Origin: Pomphorhynchus laevis
Lineage: Eukaryota > Acanthocephala > Palaeacanthocephala > Echinorhynchida > Pomphorhynchidae
DNA: 64,000 nucleotides
Direction: 5' to 3'
NCBI GenBank assembly: GCA_012934845.2
Contig: WNNJ02002222.1
Span: 170,955 to 234,954 of the forward strand
The notes under the pieces are model-generated. The model was not told the origin of the DNA. It ran no database searches and worked only from the letters and a program-made list of their open reading frames with translations. The position numbers and the translations under genes were made by a program. How positions within the stretch are numbered: position 1 is the stretch's first letter; each line of letters starts with the position of its first letter. Positions 10,142 to 20,975 of the stretch are shown piece by piece.

Positions 10142-10933
10142 AACTACAATTACAAACTAATCTCCACTGTCCCTATACATATCCTTGGTGGGGCACTCGA
10201 CATCATCGCTGTCCTCGATCATTTTGCTACCTACACCTCACTGCCCATCTCTAATCCTGGTCTATCCGATCACTTTCTCGTCACCCTTGATCTCACTCAC
10301 AACCACACCCCTCCTCACACACCTACAATCCTACGTCGCCCTTGGAGAAATCTTGACCTCTCCCTTCTCCGATCTACCTTACTCAAATCGTCTTTATCCT
10401 ATCCCACAAAAACATATTCATCTCATCACGATCTCGCCTTTCTTTTCGACTCTGAACTCACATCCACTCTCGACCTTATCTTGCCCTTCGAGTCTCACCC
10501 ATACCGTCGCTTGCACCGTGCACCATCGTTTGACATCCAATGCCTACTCTCAAAACGTCAACTCCGCCATGCTTTTCGAGACTATCACCGCTCTCTCAGA
10601 CGTGATTTCCGCTCGATCACTCCGTATTTCCGTGATTCCTATCTTGCTCTTCGCCGGTCTTATCTCAACATACTACGTACCAAATGCAACTCCTTCTGGC
10701 AGCATAAATCATCACTTCATTCAACTCTAAGACTTTATGGCATACTTTTAACTCAATCCTGGCTCGTTCATCTTCGCCGTGCAACATCAATGCCCATAAT
10801 TATTCGTCATTTATCCAGACTAAAGTATCCACGTTGCTCTATCACACCCCGGTCTCCATCCTATCCTACTCTGCCCCGCCTAGCCTCATCCTTCCGGAAC
10901 TCTTTAATCTTCTCCCTGTAAACTTTCATGCAG

Positions 10934-10979
10934 GTAAAAATTTTCATGCAGGTCTCCCTCGACCTGCATGAAAATTTAC
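10934..10979. repeat. Perfect-arm palindrome inside LINE A copy 2
   Basis: GTAAA(A)ATTTTCATGCAGGT and its complement ACCTGCATGAAAATTTAC face each other across about 8 bases. An additional similar arm occurs at 10918-10932. The hairpin sits where this copy loses coding sequence relative to other LINE A copies, which suggests a template-switch or repair scar. Confidence 0.8.
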
Positions 10980-11330
10980 AGTGTTTTGTCCTCATGTTCT
11001 TGCCCAACAAAACCTCACCTGCCAATCCCCTGCCTACTCACATATTAAAATCCACATGCTCATCGATATCCCCGTGTCTCACAACTTTGTATCCGAAGTC
11101 GTATCTTCCCTTCACACTGAAAATCCGTCATCGTTCGTCCCATCCTTAAGAAACAATCACTCGACCCATCCCTTCCTTCTAGCTATCGCGTCATTTCACA
11201 ACTCCATACTTTTTCTAAGCTCTTAGAACGCCCCATCTTTATACAGATCAACGCTTATCTCTCCTCATCCAATATATACCCTCTTTTCCAATCCGCTTTC
11301 CGATCTAATCACTCCACAGAAATCGCCTGA

Positions 11331-12365
11331 ATGAAAGTTTACAACTACTTACTCATTTCTCGAAATAAGGCTCTATATAGTGTTCTCATCTCCCTCGACC
11401 TCTCCTCCGCCTTCGACATCGTCTACCATTCCTCCCTACTTTCTCGCCTTCGCTATGATTACGGCTTTTCTTCCTCTTCCGTAGCGTGGTTTGCCTCATA
11501 TCTATCCGACCGTTCATTTCGCTTCTGTTCTAATTCATCATCCTTCCCTCTGATCCCTACCTTTTGCGGGGTCCCACAAGGTTCAGTCCAAGGTCCCCTG
11601 CTTTTTTCTCTTCTGCTTGGTGATCTCTCTCCGTTTATCAAACCTTTCTCCTTTAACGTCATTAAATACGCCGATGACATCTTCATCTATAATTATGCAC
11701 CCGCACATCGCATACACGATATCGGCATTTCTGCCTCCAACTGTCTTTCTTCTATCTACAAACGTCTCTCCAATCTCCATCTCGTTCTAAACCCCGACAA
11801 GTCCAAAATAATGTGGATCCTCCCCCGTAAACCAAACATATCTCCTCCCACTGTATCTTTTGCCTCATCGATCATCCCCATAGTTCACAATCTCATTTTC
11901 TTAGGCCTCCGTTTCGATGATCACCTTTTTATTAAACCCTTCGTCCGTGACAAGGTCCGCTCGTCTAAATTAATTATCCGTGACATCCGCCGTATCCGCC
12001 CCCATATATACTTCCGTTCTTGTATGTCTCTTTTTTCAACGCTTCTTTTTCCTAAAATCGATTACTGCCTTAGCCTTTTCGCCAATTCTCCAAAATTCAT
12101 CATCCTACCCCTACAACGAATAATCAACACCGCCGTTCGAGTGCTCTTTCGTCTCCGTCGCTTCGACCACACATCCACATATTTCGCCCAACTCTCCTGG
12201 CCCACCATCCACATCCTTATCAAACTTCGCCTTCTTCTCGTAAATTTTCGTCTCATCGCTGTCGGCTCCCCATCGTTCATCAACCTTCCTTTCTTAGACG
12301 ACACTCGCCCCACCTCGCTATCGATGCGTTCCCGTCATACCCTCTTACTCCACGTTTCCAATTAA
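11331..12365 (+). CDS. LINE A reverse transcriptase, open frame
   Basis: 344 codons without a stop. RT motifs in order are ISLDLSSAFDIVYH (residues about 20-35), FCGVPQGSVQGPLLF, VIKYADDIFIY (YADD active site), LNPDKSKIMWILP and the C-terminal LPLQRIINTAVRVL block. The ATG at 11331 follows a stop at 11328-11330 and is probably not the native start; the parent ORF2 would begin upstream with the endonuclease. The frame ends before the C-terminal part seen in other copies. Likely non-functional in isolation. Confidence 0.85.
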   Translation: MKVYNYLLISRNKALYSVLISLDLSSAFDIVYHSSLLSRLRYDYGFSSSSVAWFASYLSDRSFRFCSNSSSFPLIPTFCGVPQGSVQGPLLFSLLLGDLSPFIKPFSFNVIKYADDIFIYNYAPAHRIHDIGISASNCLSSIYKRLSNLHLVLNPDKSKIMWILPRKPNISPPTVSFASSIIPIVHNLIFLGLRFDDHLFIKPFVRDKVRSSKLIIRDIRRIRPHIYFRSCMSLFSTLLFPKIDYCLSLFANSPKFIILPLQRIINTAVRVLFRLRRFDHTSTYFAQLSWPTIHILIKLRLLLVNFRLIAVGSPSFINLPFLDDTRPTSLSMRSRHTLLLHVSN

Positions 12366-12739
12366 TCCAACAACTACGGTATCAGATCCTTCCTTGTTGC
12401 CGCCCCACTTGACTTGAATCAACTCTCTCTCAACGTCCGCCGCGCTCCCTCCTTTATCACCTCCACCGTTCACACCTTCTAGACACATTATTTACATTTT
12501 TGTTTTGTTGTGGTCATGTAAACGTGCGCTGGCACGCATTTGCCACTTTAAAAATATTTTTTTTATTCGCCATAACTCAGGAATACATTAATGACTCAAA
12601 CTGTAACAAAATATTTGTGTTAAGCCACCACATAGCACTGGAGCTAAAATACGAATCGAGAAAAGTGAAATACGGTCGGGCCTAGTCTATCCAAAAGAAT
12701 CAAGTTTTAAAATTTAATTACAAATAAAATTTGTTTTTA

Positions 12740-14832
12740 TTATTGCAGGCGCGAGTTTTAAGTGACACATGGGCTCTAGGGGTAGCCCTAATTGTTCCCA
12801 TGAGTTAAGAATATCAGTGACCGATAAGTCCCTACTCTTGAAGTCACCCCAAGATGATTGATTAAAAAATTAAGTGGCTCAATCATTGTGAAGGGATAGT
12901 GAGTCCTCTTGAACTTTATAAAGGCCAAAGCTACCAATACAACCCGATGTTCTCACCTTCCTGCAAACAAATTTTTCTTTCATAAATATCTTAAAAAAGA
13001 TTGCTAAGGATTAAGACGAGCAATGCTCGCCGTATCCCTGCTCAGCTAGAGCCTAAATCTAGAAGTCCAATACTCATTCGAGAGAGCCTGTCTGAGGGAA
13101 CAGAGGTATTGGGAAGGTGTAAAATTTTTCGTAGGCCTTGAACTTTGTCTGACTGCGATTGAAAATTTGACCTTTATATGTAGTGGCAAGGATCCCGGTA
13201 GTTTGTGAAATGAGATAGGAAATAAATATGGTCATACTCGCATTTCCTACAACAGGAAATAGTCGGATAGCTGTCTGGAAAAGGCCACTCTTATTGGATC
13301 AAATTGGTATCTCCTTCGCAACAGCGTATCTTCCCTTAACAGCCAACGGAATAGGTCGTGCTAGGTAGACAATTGTTGGTGCGACTGCTCTGTAGGAAAG
13401 GACTTTAACATCCACTTCTCATGTAGCTGTAGTATATCAAGGAGATAATTTGATGTTGTGCCATGAAAAGTAGAGAAAGGTGATTGTGAATAGGATAATC
13501 GTTACTGGCTCTGCTTGTGCAGCATTAATCTAACGACTAGTTATGTCGTTCAAGTCACCAAGTAACATGCTATAACCGCTGCCCAATATACGATACAGGA
13601 TGTCACGGTTTTTGTGAATCTTTCCCAGTCGAATATAGATATTGCCGATGCTGATACATTTATTGTTCTTCCAGAGTGTTATCGCTAAGCAAGATATGGC
13701 TAGACAAGAGTAGTTCAGTTAGAGGGAAGATATTAAATTGTTCTTAACTAAGGTTAGGAGACCTTGAGATTAAGAGGAGTGAGTGGGGTTATGTGCGGCG
13801 TAAAGTGGATAATTATGTACTTTGGTAAAAATCAAGAAATGCACTGGGGTAACCGGATAGATCTAGTCCCCTGAAGAACTATTACATATGTATCGCGACC
13901 AGTTAAAATGCTAAGAGCAGAAGCACCTCCCGAGTTCTACTGAATGATGCTCAATGGCAACGGCTCGGTACTACTTACCATTGCATTATGTTACTAGATA
14001 GCAACCAACCCCCTAGTTGGAACCAGAGGTGGGAAAATTCTCTTTCCCACATCCAGTCTTAGCAGAGAGATCGATTTTTTATCCTTGCCAGTATAGGCAG
14101 TATCTTCATTTCCCGATGCAACGGTTCCGTTGTGAATTTCCCACTTTCGGCCTTTAGTCATCTTGACAGAAAGTTAATTGACTGAATCCGTTCGCTTATT
14201 AGACAGTATAGTAGGTACCGGATGCGATGAGAGAAGAGTTATTAGTGCTTCCACCAACCTAATGATAAGCTGCTACATATTATTATTGCATTTAATGTCA
14301 ATAATTTTGAGCAATTTCGATTTGTAAAGTGGTTATGGTGATGCTATCGAGACATTACTGATGAGGAGTGTTGTCACTTCGCCGGCACGATGTGGCGTTG
14401 TTGAGATTTTTAAACCGGAACACCTGCTGTACTATGCAGGATAATATTCGCCGTAGTTGCAGCATGACGCCTTGATAGGGCATTTGTCGGTGATGTGGAT
14501 ATTATCTTCAGACCCATTTATACCACATCTATGAGAAAAAATGGAATTAGACTCCCAGTGTACCCATCTCCGACAGTTGTCGCAGTTGGTATGTGAGTCA
14601 TCTGTAGATACTTGAATGAATTTGAGTTTGCATCCCCATGAAAGGGTTGCAAGCTGTGCGAGTCGGACAAACTGAATTGTTTGTAGAGGAATTTGCAAAT
14701 GCCACAGGGATGATGTCGCCCCCATCAATGATATGATGACATATCCATTAATGATATCTCCTCAGCAATAAGGTCTGAAATAATGTTAGTTATTTTAGCC
14801 AAGACTTGGATCGGTTTGAATGCTATACTTCC
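12740..14832 (-). mobile_element. LINE B copy 1 (I/Jockey-like), decayed
   Basis: Strongly related at DNA level to the LINE B element at 30185-34082, for example the ATTAAGACGAGCAATGCTCG block at 13010-13029 against 31793-31812. It covers the endonuclease part of ORF2 and reaches ORF1. Frames are scrambled by many stops and indels, so it is old. The RT region is missing at its 3' side, where LINE A copy 2 ends and about 180 bp of AT-rich sequence intervene. Confidence 0.85.
14432..14728 (-). pseudogene. LINE B ORF1 zinc-knuckle remnant
   Basis: The 98-codon frame includes TNCDNCRRWVHWESNSIFSH and a CCNYGEYYPA block. These align with the two CCHC-type knuckles of the better ORF1 at 32909-34048 (CNCCHKWGHWASTC and CNNCGGDHPAW), with several zinc ligands lost. 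Such gag-like ORF1 proteins bind LINE RNA. This one is broken. Confidence 0.65.
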
Positions 14833-14847
14833 AAGATTAGTATAACA

Positions 14848-15045
14848 TTAACCAAGGAGGACGTGTTTGAATGTGATTAAGGAGGGAGCACGGCGGACGT
14901 TGAGAGAGAGCTGATTCCAGGCGAGGAAGCGGCGACGAAGGATCGGATACCGTAGTTGTTGGAGAAATTGGGAAAGTGGAGTAAGAGGGAATGATGGGAA
15001 CCCAGTGATATAGAGGTGAGGCGAATGTCGTCTACCAATACTATA
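14848..15045 (-). mobile_element. LINE A 3'-region fragment
   Basis: The minus strand encodes LITFKHVLLG, LAWNQLSLNVRRAPS and a LYITGFPSFPLTPL block, matching the C-terminal domain of LINE A (compare WNQLP near 51740). It lies head to head with the plus-strand LINE A fragment that begins immediately to its right. Confidence 0.75.
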
Positions 15046-15049
15046 CCCA

Positions 15050-16815
15050 TAGTTAGTGTTGCAACAACAATCCCCATGATTATTCGTCATTTCTCCAACC
15101 AAAGTATCCACGTTGCTCTTTCACACCCCGGTCTCCGTCCTATCCCACTCTGCCACGCCTAGCCTCATCCGTCCGAAATTCTTTCATCTTCTCCCTGTCT
15201 CACCTACCGAAGTCTCATATATCCTCATGTCCTTGCATAACAAAACCACACATGTCAATCACCTGCCTACCCACATACTTAAATCCATATGCTCATCGAT
15301 ATCCCCTTTACTCACAACTTTGTTTACCTCGTCCATCTGCTGTCGTATCTTCCCTTCACACTGGAAATCCGCCATCGTTCGTCCCCTCCTTAAGAAACAA
15401 TCACTCGACCCATCCCTTCCTTCTAGCTATCGCGTCATTCCACAACTTCATACTGTTTCTAAGCTCTTAGAACGCATTATCTTAATTTCGATCAACGTGT
15501 ATCGCTCTTTATCCAATATGTACCCTCGTTGCCAATCCGCTTTCAGCTCTAATTACCCCACATAAATCGCCTGCATGAAAGTTTACAACGACCTACTCAT
15601 TTCTCATGGCAAGGATCTATATAGTGTTATCATCTCCCTCGAACTCTCCCCCGCCTTCGACATCGTCTACCATTCCTCCCTACTTTCTCGCCTTCGCTAT
15701 GATTACGGCTTTTCTTCCTCTTCCGTAGCGTGGTTTGCCTAATATCTATCCGACTATTTCTTTTGCGTCTGTTCAAATTCATCATTATCCCCTCCCATCC
15801 CTATTTTTTGCGGGGTCCCACAAGGTTCAGTCCTAGGTCCCCTGATTTTCTCTCTTCTGCTTGGTGATCTCTCTCCGTTTATCAAACCTTTCTCCTTTAA
15901 CATCATTAAATACGCCGATGACATCCTCATCTATGCTCATGTACACGTACATCGCATACACAATATCGGCATTTCTGCCTCCAACTGTATTTATTCTATC
16001 TTCAAACGTCTCTCCAATCTCCATCTCGTTCTAAACCTCGACAAGTCCAAAATAATGTGGTTCTTCCCCCGTAAACCAAACATATCTCCTCCCACTGTAT
16101 ATTTTGCCTCATCAATCATCCCAATAGTACACAATCTCACTTTATTAGGCTTCCATTTCGATGATCACCTTTCCCTTAAACCCTTCGTCCGTGACAAGGT
16201 CTGCTCGTCTAACTTAATTCTCCGTGACGTCCGCCGTATCCCCCCCTTATCGACTTCCTTTCTTGTATGTCTCTTTTTTCAACGCTTCTTTTTCCTAAAA
16301 TCGATTACTGCCTTAGCCTTTTCGTCAATTCTCCATAATCCATAATCTTACCCCTACAACGAATAATCAACACCGCCGTTCGAGTGCTCTTTCGTCTCCG
16401 TCGCTTCGACCACACATCCACATATTTCGCCCAACTCTCCTGGCCCACCATCCACATCCTCATCAAACTCCGCCTTCTTCTCGTAACTTTTCGTCTCATC
16501 GCTGTCGGCTCCCCATCGTTTATCAATCTTCCTTTCTTAGACGACACTCGCCCCACCTCGCTATCGATGCGTTACCGTCATACCCTCTTACTCCACGTTT
16601 CCAATTACTCCAACAACTACGGTATCCGATCCTCCCTCGTCGCCGCCCCCACTCGCCTGGAATCAACTCTCTCTCTACGTCCGCCGCGCTCTCTCTTTTA
16701 TCACATTCAAACACTTCCTCTGCTCACATCTTCTCGACGTATGATTTACATTTTTGTTTTGTTGTGGTCATGTAAGCGTGCGCTGGCACTGATTTGTTAC
16801 GTTAAAATAAATATT
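15050..16815 (+). mobile_element. LINE A copy 3, RT and 3' end
   Basis: Closely parallels 10780-12560 base by base but with scattered stops and substitutions. Recognisable pieces are the pre-RT block at 15113-15565, RT motif GVPQGSVLGPLIF and KYADDILIY at 15800-15935, and the C-terminal part at 16055-16821. It ends in the GTGGTCATGTAAGCGTGCG 3' signature and a TTAAAATAAAT tail at about 16815. Confidence 0.88.
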
Positions 16816-16817
16816 TT

Positions 16818-18183
16818 TTAAAAAGGAAGGTTGATGAACGATGTGGAGCCTACCGCGATGAGACGAAAAGTTACAAAAAGAAGGCGGACTTGAATGCCTA
16901 TGTGGATGTTGGGCCAGGAGGGTTGAGCAATATATGTGGATGTTTGGTTGAAGCTACGGAGACATAAGAGTACTCGAACGGCGGAGTTGATGATGCGTTG
17001 TAGGGGTAGGATGATGGATTTTGGAGAATTGGCCAAAAGACTAAGACAGTAATCGATTTTAGGGTAGAGAATCGATGAAAGAGAACTACAAGAACAGAAG
17101 TCGATAAAGGGGCGGATACGGCGGATATCACAGAGAATTAAGTTGGACGAGCGTACCTTGTCACGAACGAAGGGTTTAAAAGAAATGTGATCATCGAAAT
17201 GGAAACTTAGAAAGTGAAATTGTGAATTATGGGGATGATTGATTAGGCAAAATATACAGGTTGAGGATATATGTTAGATTGACGGGGAAGGATCCACAAT
17301 TAATTTAAACTTGCCTGGGTTTAGAACGAGTTGGATATTGAAGAGACGTTTGTATATAGATGAAAGACAGTTTGAGGCATAAATGCCGATATCGTGCATG
17401 CGATGTGTGGGTGCATGAGCATGGATGAGGATGTCATCGGCGTATTGCACGACGTTTAAGGAGTAAGGTTTGATAAACGGAGAAAGATCGCTAGGCCGAA
17501 GAGAGAAAATCAAGGGACCTGCGACTGAACCTTGTGGGACCCCGCATAAAATAGGGATGGGAGGAGAGGATGATGAATTTGATCAGACTCGAAAAGAGCG
17601 GTCGAATAGATATGAGGCAAACCATGCTACGGAGAAGGAACAAAAGCCATAATTATAGCGAAGGCGAGAAAGTAGGGAGGAATGGTAGACGATGTTGAAG
17701 GCGGAGGAGAGTTCGAGGGAGATGAGAACCTTATATAGAACCTTGTCATGAGAAATGAGTAGGTCGTGGTAAACTTTCATGCATGCGATTTATGTGGAGT
17801 AATTAGAGCTGAAAGCGGATTGGAAACGAGGGTACAGATTGGATGAAGAGCGATTCACGTTGATCGAAATTAAGATTATGTGTTCTAAGAGCTTAGAAAC
17901 AGTATGGAGTTGTGAAATGACGCGATAGCTAGAAGGAAGGGATGGGTCGAGCGATTGTTTCTTAAGGAGGGGACGAACGATGGCGGATTTCCAGTGTGAA
18001 TGGAATATACGACAGTGGATGGACGAGGTAAACAAAGTTGTGAGAAAAGGGGATATCGATGAGCATATGGATTTAAGTATGTGAGTAGGCAGGTGATCGG
18101 CATGTGTGGTTTTGTTGGGCAAGGACGTGAGAATAGATGAGACTTCGGCAGGTGAGACAGGGGGAAGATGAAAGAGTTCATCT
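16818..18183 (-). mobile_element. LINE A copy 4, inverted relative to copy 3
   Basis: On the minus strand it runs from HLPPVSPAEVSSILTSLPNK (from about 18181) through SLELSSAFNIVYH, VVQYADDILIHA and LPLQRIINSAVRVL to about 16818. It lacks the last roughly 300 bp of the element. With copy 3 it forms a long inverted repeat of about 1.3 kb per arm with almost no spacer. Several stops break the frame. Confidence 0.88.
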
Positions 18184-18292
18184 ATTTTTTTGTAAATATG
18201 ATCATTGTCTAAATTTTTGTGTCTAATCTTTATGCAACGACTAAGAAATCGGTTATCAATCAACAAGAACAAAAAGCTGAAAATTGCTAAAG
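18184..18292 (+). repeat. Partial duplicate of the ONECUT 3' flank
   Basis: The sequence from TTTTTTTGTAAATATGATCA to GAAAATTGCTAAA matches 20745-20860 closely, including ATTGTCTAAATTTTTGT, TATGCAACGACTAAGAA and AACAAGAACA words. At 18260-18320 the AAAATTGCTAAA unit is further repeated. The original is most likely the host 3' flank, so this is a segmental duplicate that a LINE A copy now abuts. A short dispersed repeat present in both places is the alternative. Confidence 0.75.
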
Positions 18293-18740
18293 TTGAAAAT
18301 TGCTAAATTTGAAAATTGCTTAAATTGTGATACAGACCAGGTTGTCAAGCTTCTTTACAGGAAGAAGCTCGTCGTGGTTGAAGCCTTGATAGTATATTTG
18401 TTAAATAACAGAACTGTTTATTATCGCGTCTTGTAACAATCAATGCAACTGATGTTCGTGCGTTCCTTTTTATTTTAAAAATTTTATGATAAACTGTGTA
18501 ATATATTGTTTGCGTGGTAGTAACTTTTATCTTTGTCTGCGGCTCGTGAGTTGTTGATCTATAGTATCTGTTTGATATATTGTTTGTAACCCAATTTATT
18601 TATTGTCTTTTCAAAAAATAATGTATGTTTAGGCTGTAAAAATATTCTTTGTAAATATTTTTTGTATAAAAATTATATAAATAATACATTATTGAGAGAA
18701 AAATCATATCCGGCATTGAAACGAAGAAAACAGAATTATT

Positions 18741-18790
18741 TTTTCAATATTTCGCCTACCGTTTGTAGACATTTTCAAAGGCATCTATGA
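18741..18790 (-). ncRNA. Decayed PLE-type small hammerhead
   Basis: The minus strand reads GTCTAC, AAACG, GTAGGC as stem II, then GAAATATTG. The AUAU palindrome would serve as stem III. The CUGANGA strand has decayed to TTGAAAA, so activity is not expected. It resembles motifs at 25041-25086 and 39398-39446 and lies next to PLE coding sequence. Confidence 0.55.
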
Positions 18791-18949
18791 TACAAAGAAA
18801 AAATACAAAAATGTACAATAACTTAAAAAGTTGACAGAGAAATCAGATCTACCTTTTCATGTCATTGCTTCTGAAAAAAAGTGACCAAATTCTATTTTCA
18901 AAAACAAGGTCATCTCGTCGATCCATCTTATAAAAGGTTGTCGCTGTTT

Positions 18950-19245
18950 ATATGTTAAGATGCTCAGACTGCAATGTGTGCTATTTTTGTCAGTCGGGTC
19001 GCTCTTTAAAAACGGGAATAAGAGATCATAGAAAGGCTTAAAGATGGTGGGAAAGTCTACTGTCGCTGATCATCCCCTATGAACTAGTCACGCAATTGTG
19101 TTCGATGATGCTACGATGTTGTATCATGAAAGACGATATTAAAACAGCTTGACGTTCGAGGCTGTTGCAATATCATTATTAAATCCCACCCTCGATGATC
19201 AGAATGAACTCAGATTATTAACATTCGATTAAAATAACTCTACCG
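18950..19245 (+). mobile_element. Penelope-like element remnant: GIY-YIG endonuclease domain
   Basis: Translating in two frames with one frameshift near 19045 gives SDCNVCYFCQSGRSLKTGI, TGIRDHRKA, then GKSTVADHP, TSHAIVFDDATMLYHERRY and LTFEAVAISLLNPTLDDQ. These match the GIY-YIG domain plus its C-terminal extension in PLE proteins (YIGQTGRSL..R..EH, then the ALE.H and E..I blocks). Two or three stops are present. The upstream RT is not visible here. PLEs supply the RT and endonuclease for their own mobility and perhaps for the ribozyme repeats. Confidence 0.78.
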
Positions 19246-19732
19246 AAAGATATCTCGGTGTAGTATTGAATTTTTCTTGTTTGCCAATATGTCCTGTTGC
19301 ACGTTCTTTTATTTTTCTGGGAGGTATTTCACAATGAGCACAATGTGTTGCGTGAGCTCTTCAACATTCGATCAACTCGAGCTTTGCGAGGTCACTTGTT
19401 TTATCTTAGTCGCCGACGAATAGTACATTCTATGACGATTCAATTTAGACAACAAATAATAAATGGACTCGTTTAAGCGATGATATTGTAAATGCGGCAA
19501 CTTGTGAGCTCTTTAAACGACAGATTATTTTAAATTGTTGACTGATTTGTTTTTGTTTTTCTCTTTTTCTTTTATTTTCACTATCGATTTGTCGGCAACT
19601 CTGAGCTATGCTTGTAACGTTGTCTACATAATAATATATTATTGTTTTATTTATCTATATATTATAATCATATTTATATAATGGAATATGGATATCTTAT
19701 ATACATAATATATGATTATATACTATTAAATC

Positions 19733-20099
19733 AGCTAACTGAGTCTACGTATTTAATATAATTATAAAATAAACAAAACATAATAATGCTAAATCAAAAT
19801 TTAATAATTAAATAATAAAATTAAAAATTGTTTTTAGATTTTCTATAATTTAAATCAAGTTAAAAAAAATAAAATAAAAAATAAAATTTAAAATAAACGT
19901 CATTTTTATGAATTGACTAATAAATAACAGACGTTGTATCAGAATAAGAATTAGAGGTCATCAGGAGGAACTGCTATGCTATCAGGTTTCGGCCCCTAAC
20001 TCCTCTACCCAACATAGCAGCGGGGCCAAATACATGCTAATGATGTATTTCCTCTGAAATAACTATCTAGTATCTTATTCTAATGCAAAGAATATAATC
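19733..20099 (-). repeat. Repeat family M, copy 1
   Basis: An element of about 365 bp whose reverse complement recurs at 61660-62010, with a partial copy at 62650-62800. One end is CAGCTAACTGAGTCTACGTA; the other has imperfect inverted words (ATCAGAATAAGAATTAG near 19938 and TCTTATTCTAATGC near 20083). The G+C-richer core (19951-20025) holds a hammerhead-like arrangement. It has no coding capacity. It sits just upstream of the ONECUT exon, within its last intron. Confidence 0.8.
19951..20020 (-). ncRNA. Permuted reversed-order hammerhead-like module, family M copy 1
   Basis: On the minus strand: stem III strand CTGCTATGTTGGGT (20020-20007), A at 20006 as the residue before the cut, stem I strand GAGGAG (20005-20000), stem II strand TTAGGGG (19999-19993), CC, GAAAC (19990-19986), stem III partner ACCTGATAGCATAGCAG (19987-19971), stem I partner TTCCTC (19970-19965), CTGATGA (19964-19958), stem II partner CCTCTAA (19957-19951). 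All strands pair, with two extra C residues before GAAA. The order is a rotation of that in families A, B and D. Catalysis is an inference. Confidence 0.5.
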
Positions 20100-20181
20100 A
20101 TATTTATATAATATAATCATATTTATATAATGGAATATGTATATCTTAGCATATTTAATTATAATTTATTTGATCATTCAG

Positions 20182-20642
20182 TTAAAAAACGAAAAAGTAC
20201 TCCAGCGTGTGATACAATGTTGAAGAATGACCAACAGCAGAACTCGTCGTATGTTCATAATGATTTTTTCGGGATCAAAAATGAGCATGAGAATTTTGAT
20301 AACAATAATATATACTTCAGTAAATCGGTGCCTGCAAATACAGTAGAAAAAGAATCGTCCTTAATCACACAATCAAAAAAGCGTTCACGCTTAGTATTTA
20401 CCGACATACAGAGAAGAACTTTACAAGCAATTTTCAAAGAGACCAAGCGACCCTCTAAAGAAATGCAAATAACAATCTCAAGACAGCTTGGACTTCAAGT
20501 TAGTACGGTGTCGAACTTTTTTATGAATGCTAGAAGAAGATCAATGGACAAATGGATGAGCGATGATGCAGATGACGACGAAGAAGATGGATATCATGAC
20601 ACAGAGTTTAATTTGAACGAAAACGTGAATGGAGAAATATGA
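20182..20642 (+). CDS. onecut: ONECUT homeobox transcription factor, terminal coding exon
   Basis: The exon begins after a CATTCAG acceptor ending at 20181 and stops at TGA 20640-20642. Residues KKRSRLVFTDIQRRTLQAIF and SNFFMNARRRSMDKW form a complete homeodomain of the ONECUT (HNF6) class, with the characteristic Phe and Met in recognition helix positions 48 and 50 (SNFFMNARRR). An acidic tail (DDADDDEEDGYHD) follows. ONECUT proteins bind DNA in the nucleus through a CUT domain plus this homeodomain and regulate neural and endodermal genes. The CUT domain is not in this exon and was not found in the window; it should lie in an upstream exon. An in-frame ATG at 20130 is probably intronic. A processed pseudogene is unlikely because the frame is intact. 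Confidence 0.9.
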
Positions 20643-20975
20643 CATCATAATTTTAGTAGTTTTCTGCTCATGTTCAATGTTCCTTTATATTGCTTTAAAG
20701 ATTTCTTTGCAGATTATAATGTTTGTGTTTCGTTGTACTCAAATTATATATTTTTATGTAAATATGCTCATTGTCTAAATTTTTGTCTGATTTTTATGCA
20801 ACGACTAAGAAGTCGGTTCTCAAGTCAACAAGAACAGAAAGCTGAAAATTGCTAAATTTAGAATATTTATAATTTAAAAATTAAAAACATTTAATATCTT
20901 TATGCCTTTATAATACCTTTATGAAGCAATTTTAGCCTTTAAGGTTCATCGGCTAATAAAGCCCAACAAAAAACT
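20643..20975 (+). other. ONECUT 3' untranslated region (inferred)
   Basis: A+T-rich sequence after the stop codon. A canonical AATAAA lies at 20955-20960. The piece 20745-20860 is duplicated at 18184-18292. Extent is inferred from the polyadenylation signal only. Confidence 0.5.
20955..20960 (+). promoter_or_regulatory. Candidate polyadenylation signal for ONECUT
   Basis: AATAAA about 310 bp after the stop codon, the first clear signal on this strand after 20642. In A+T-rich DNA the hexamer is frequent by chance. Confidence 0.4.

Larger units (their letters stand above)
9303..12560 (+). mobile_element. LINE A copy 2, nearly full length
   Basis: The longest LINE A copy with a largely open RT. 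It carries the end of an ORF1 (9400-9606), an APE-type endonuclease (from about 9545) with VLGDFNIRL, a damaged middle, an intact RT frame (11331-12365) and a 3' end with GTGGTCATGTAAACGTGCG and ACGCATTTGCCACTTT. Its 5' end abuts LINE C at about 9302, and its coding strand is unusually C-rich compared with the A+T-rich surroundings. Confidence 0.9.

Noticed and set aside
20130-20181. ATG at 20130 as the start of the ONECUT protein
   Set aside because: The sequence before 20182 is AT-rich intron-like and ends in an AG acceptor; ONECUT proteins need an upstream CUT domain.
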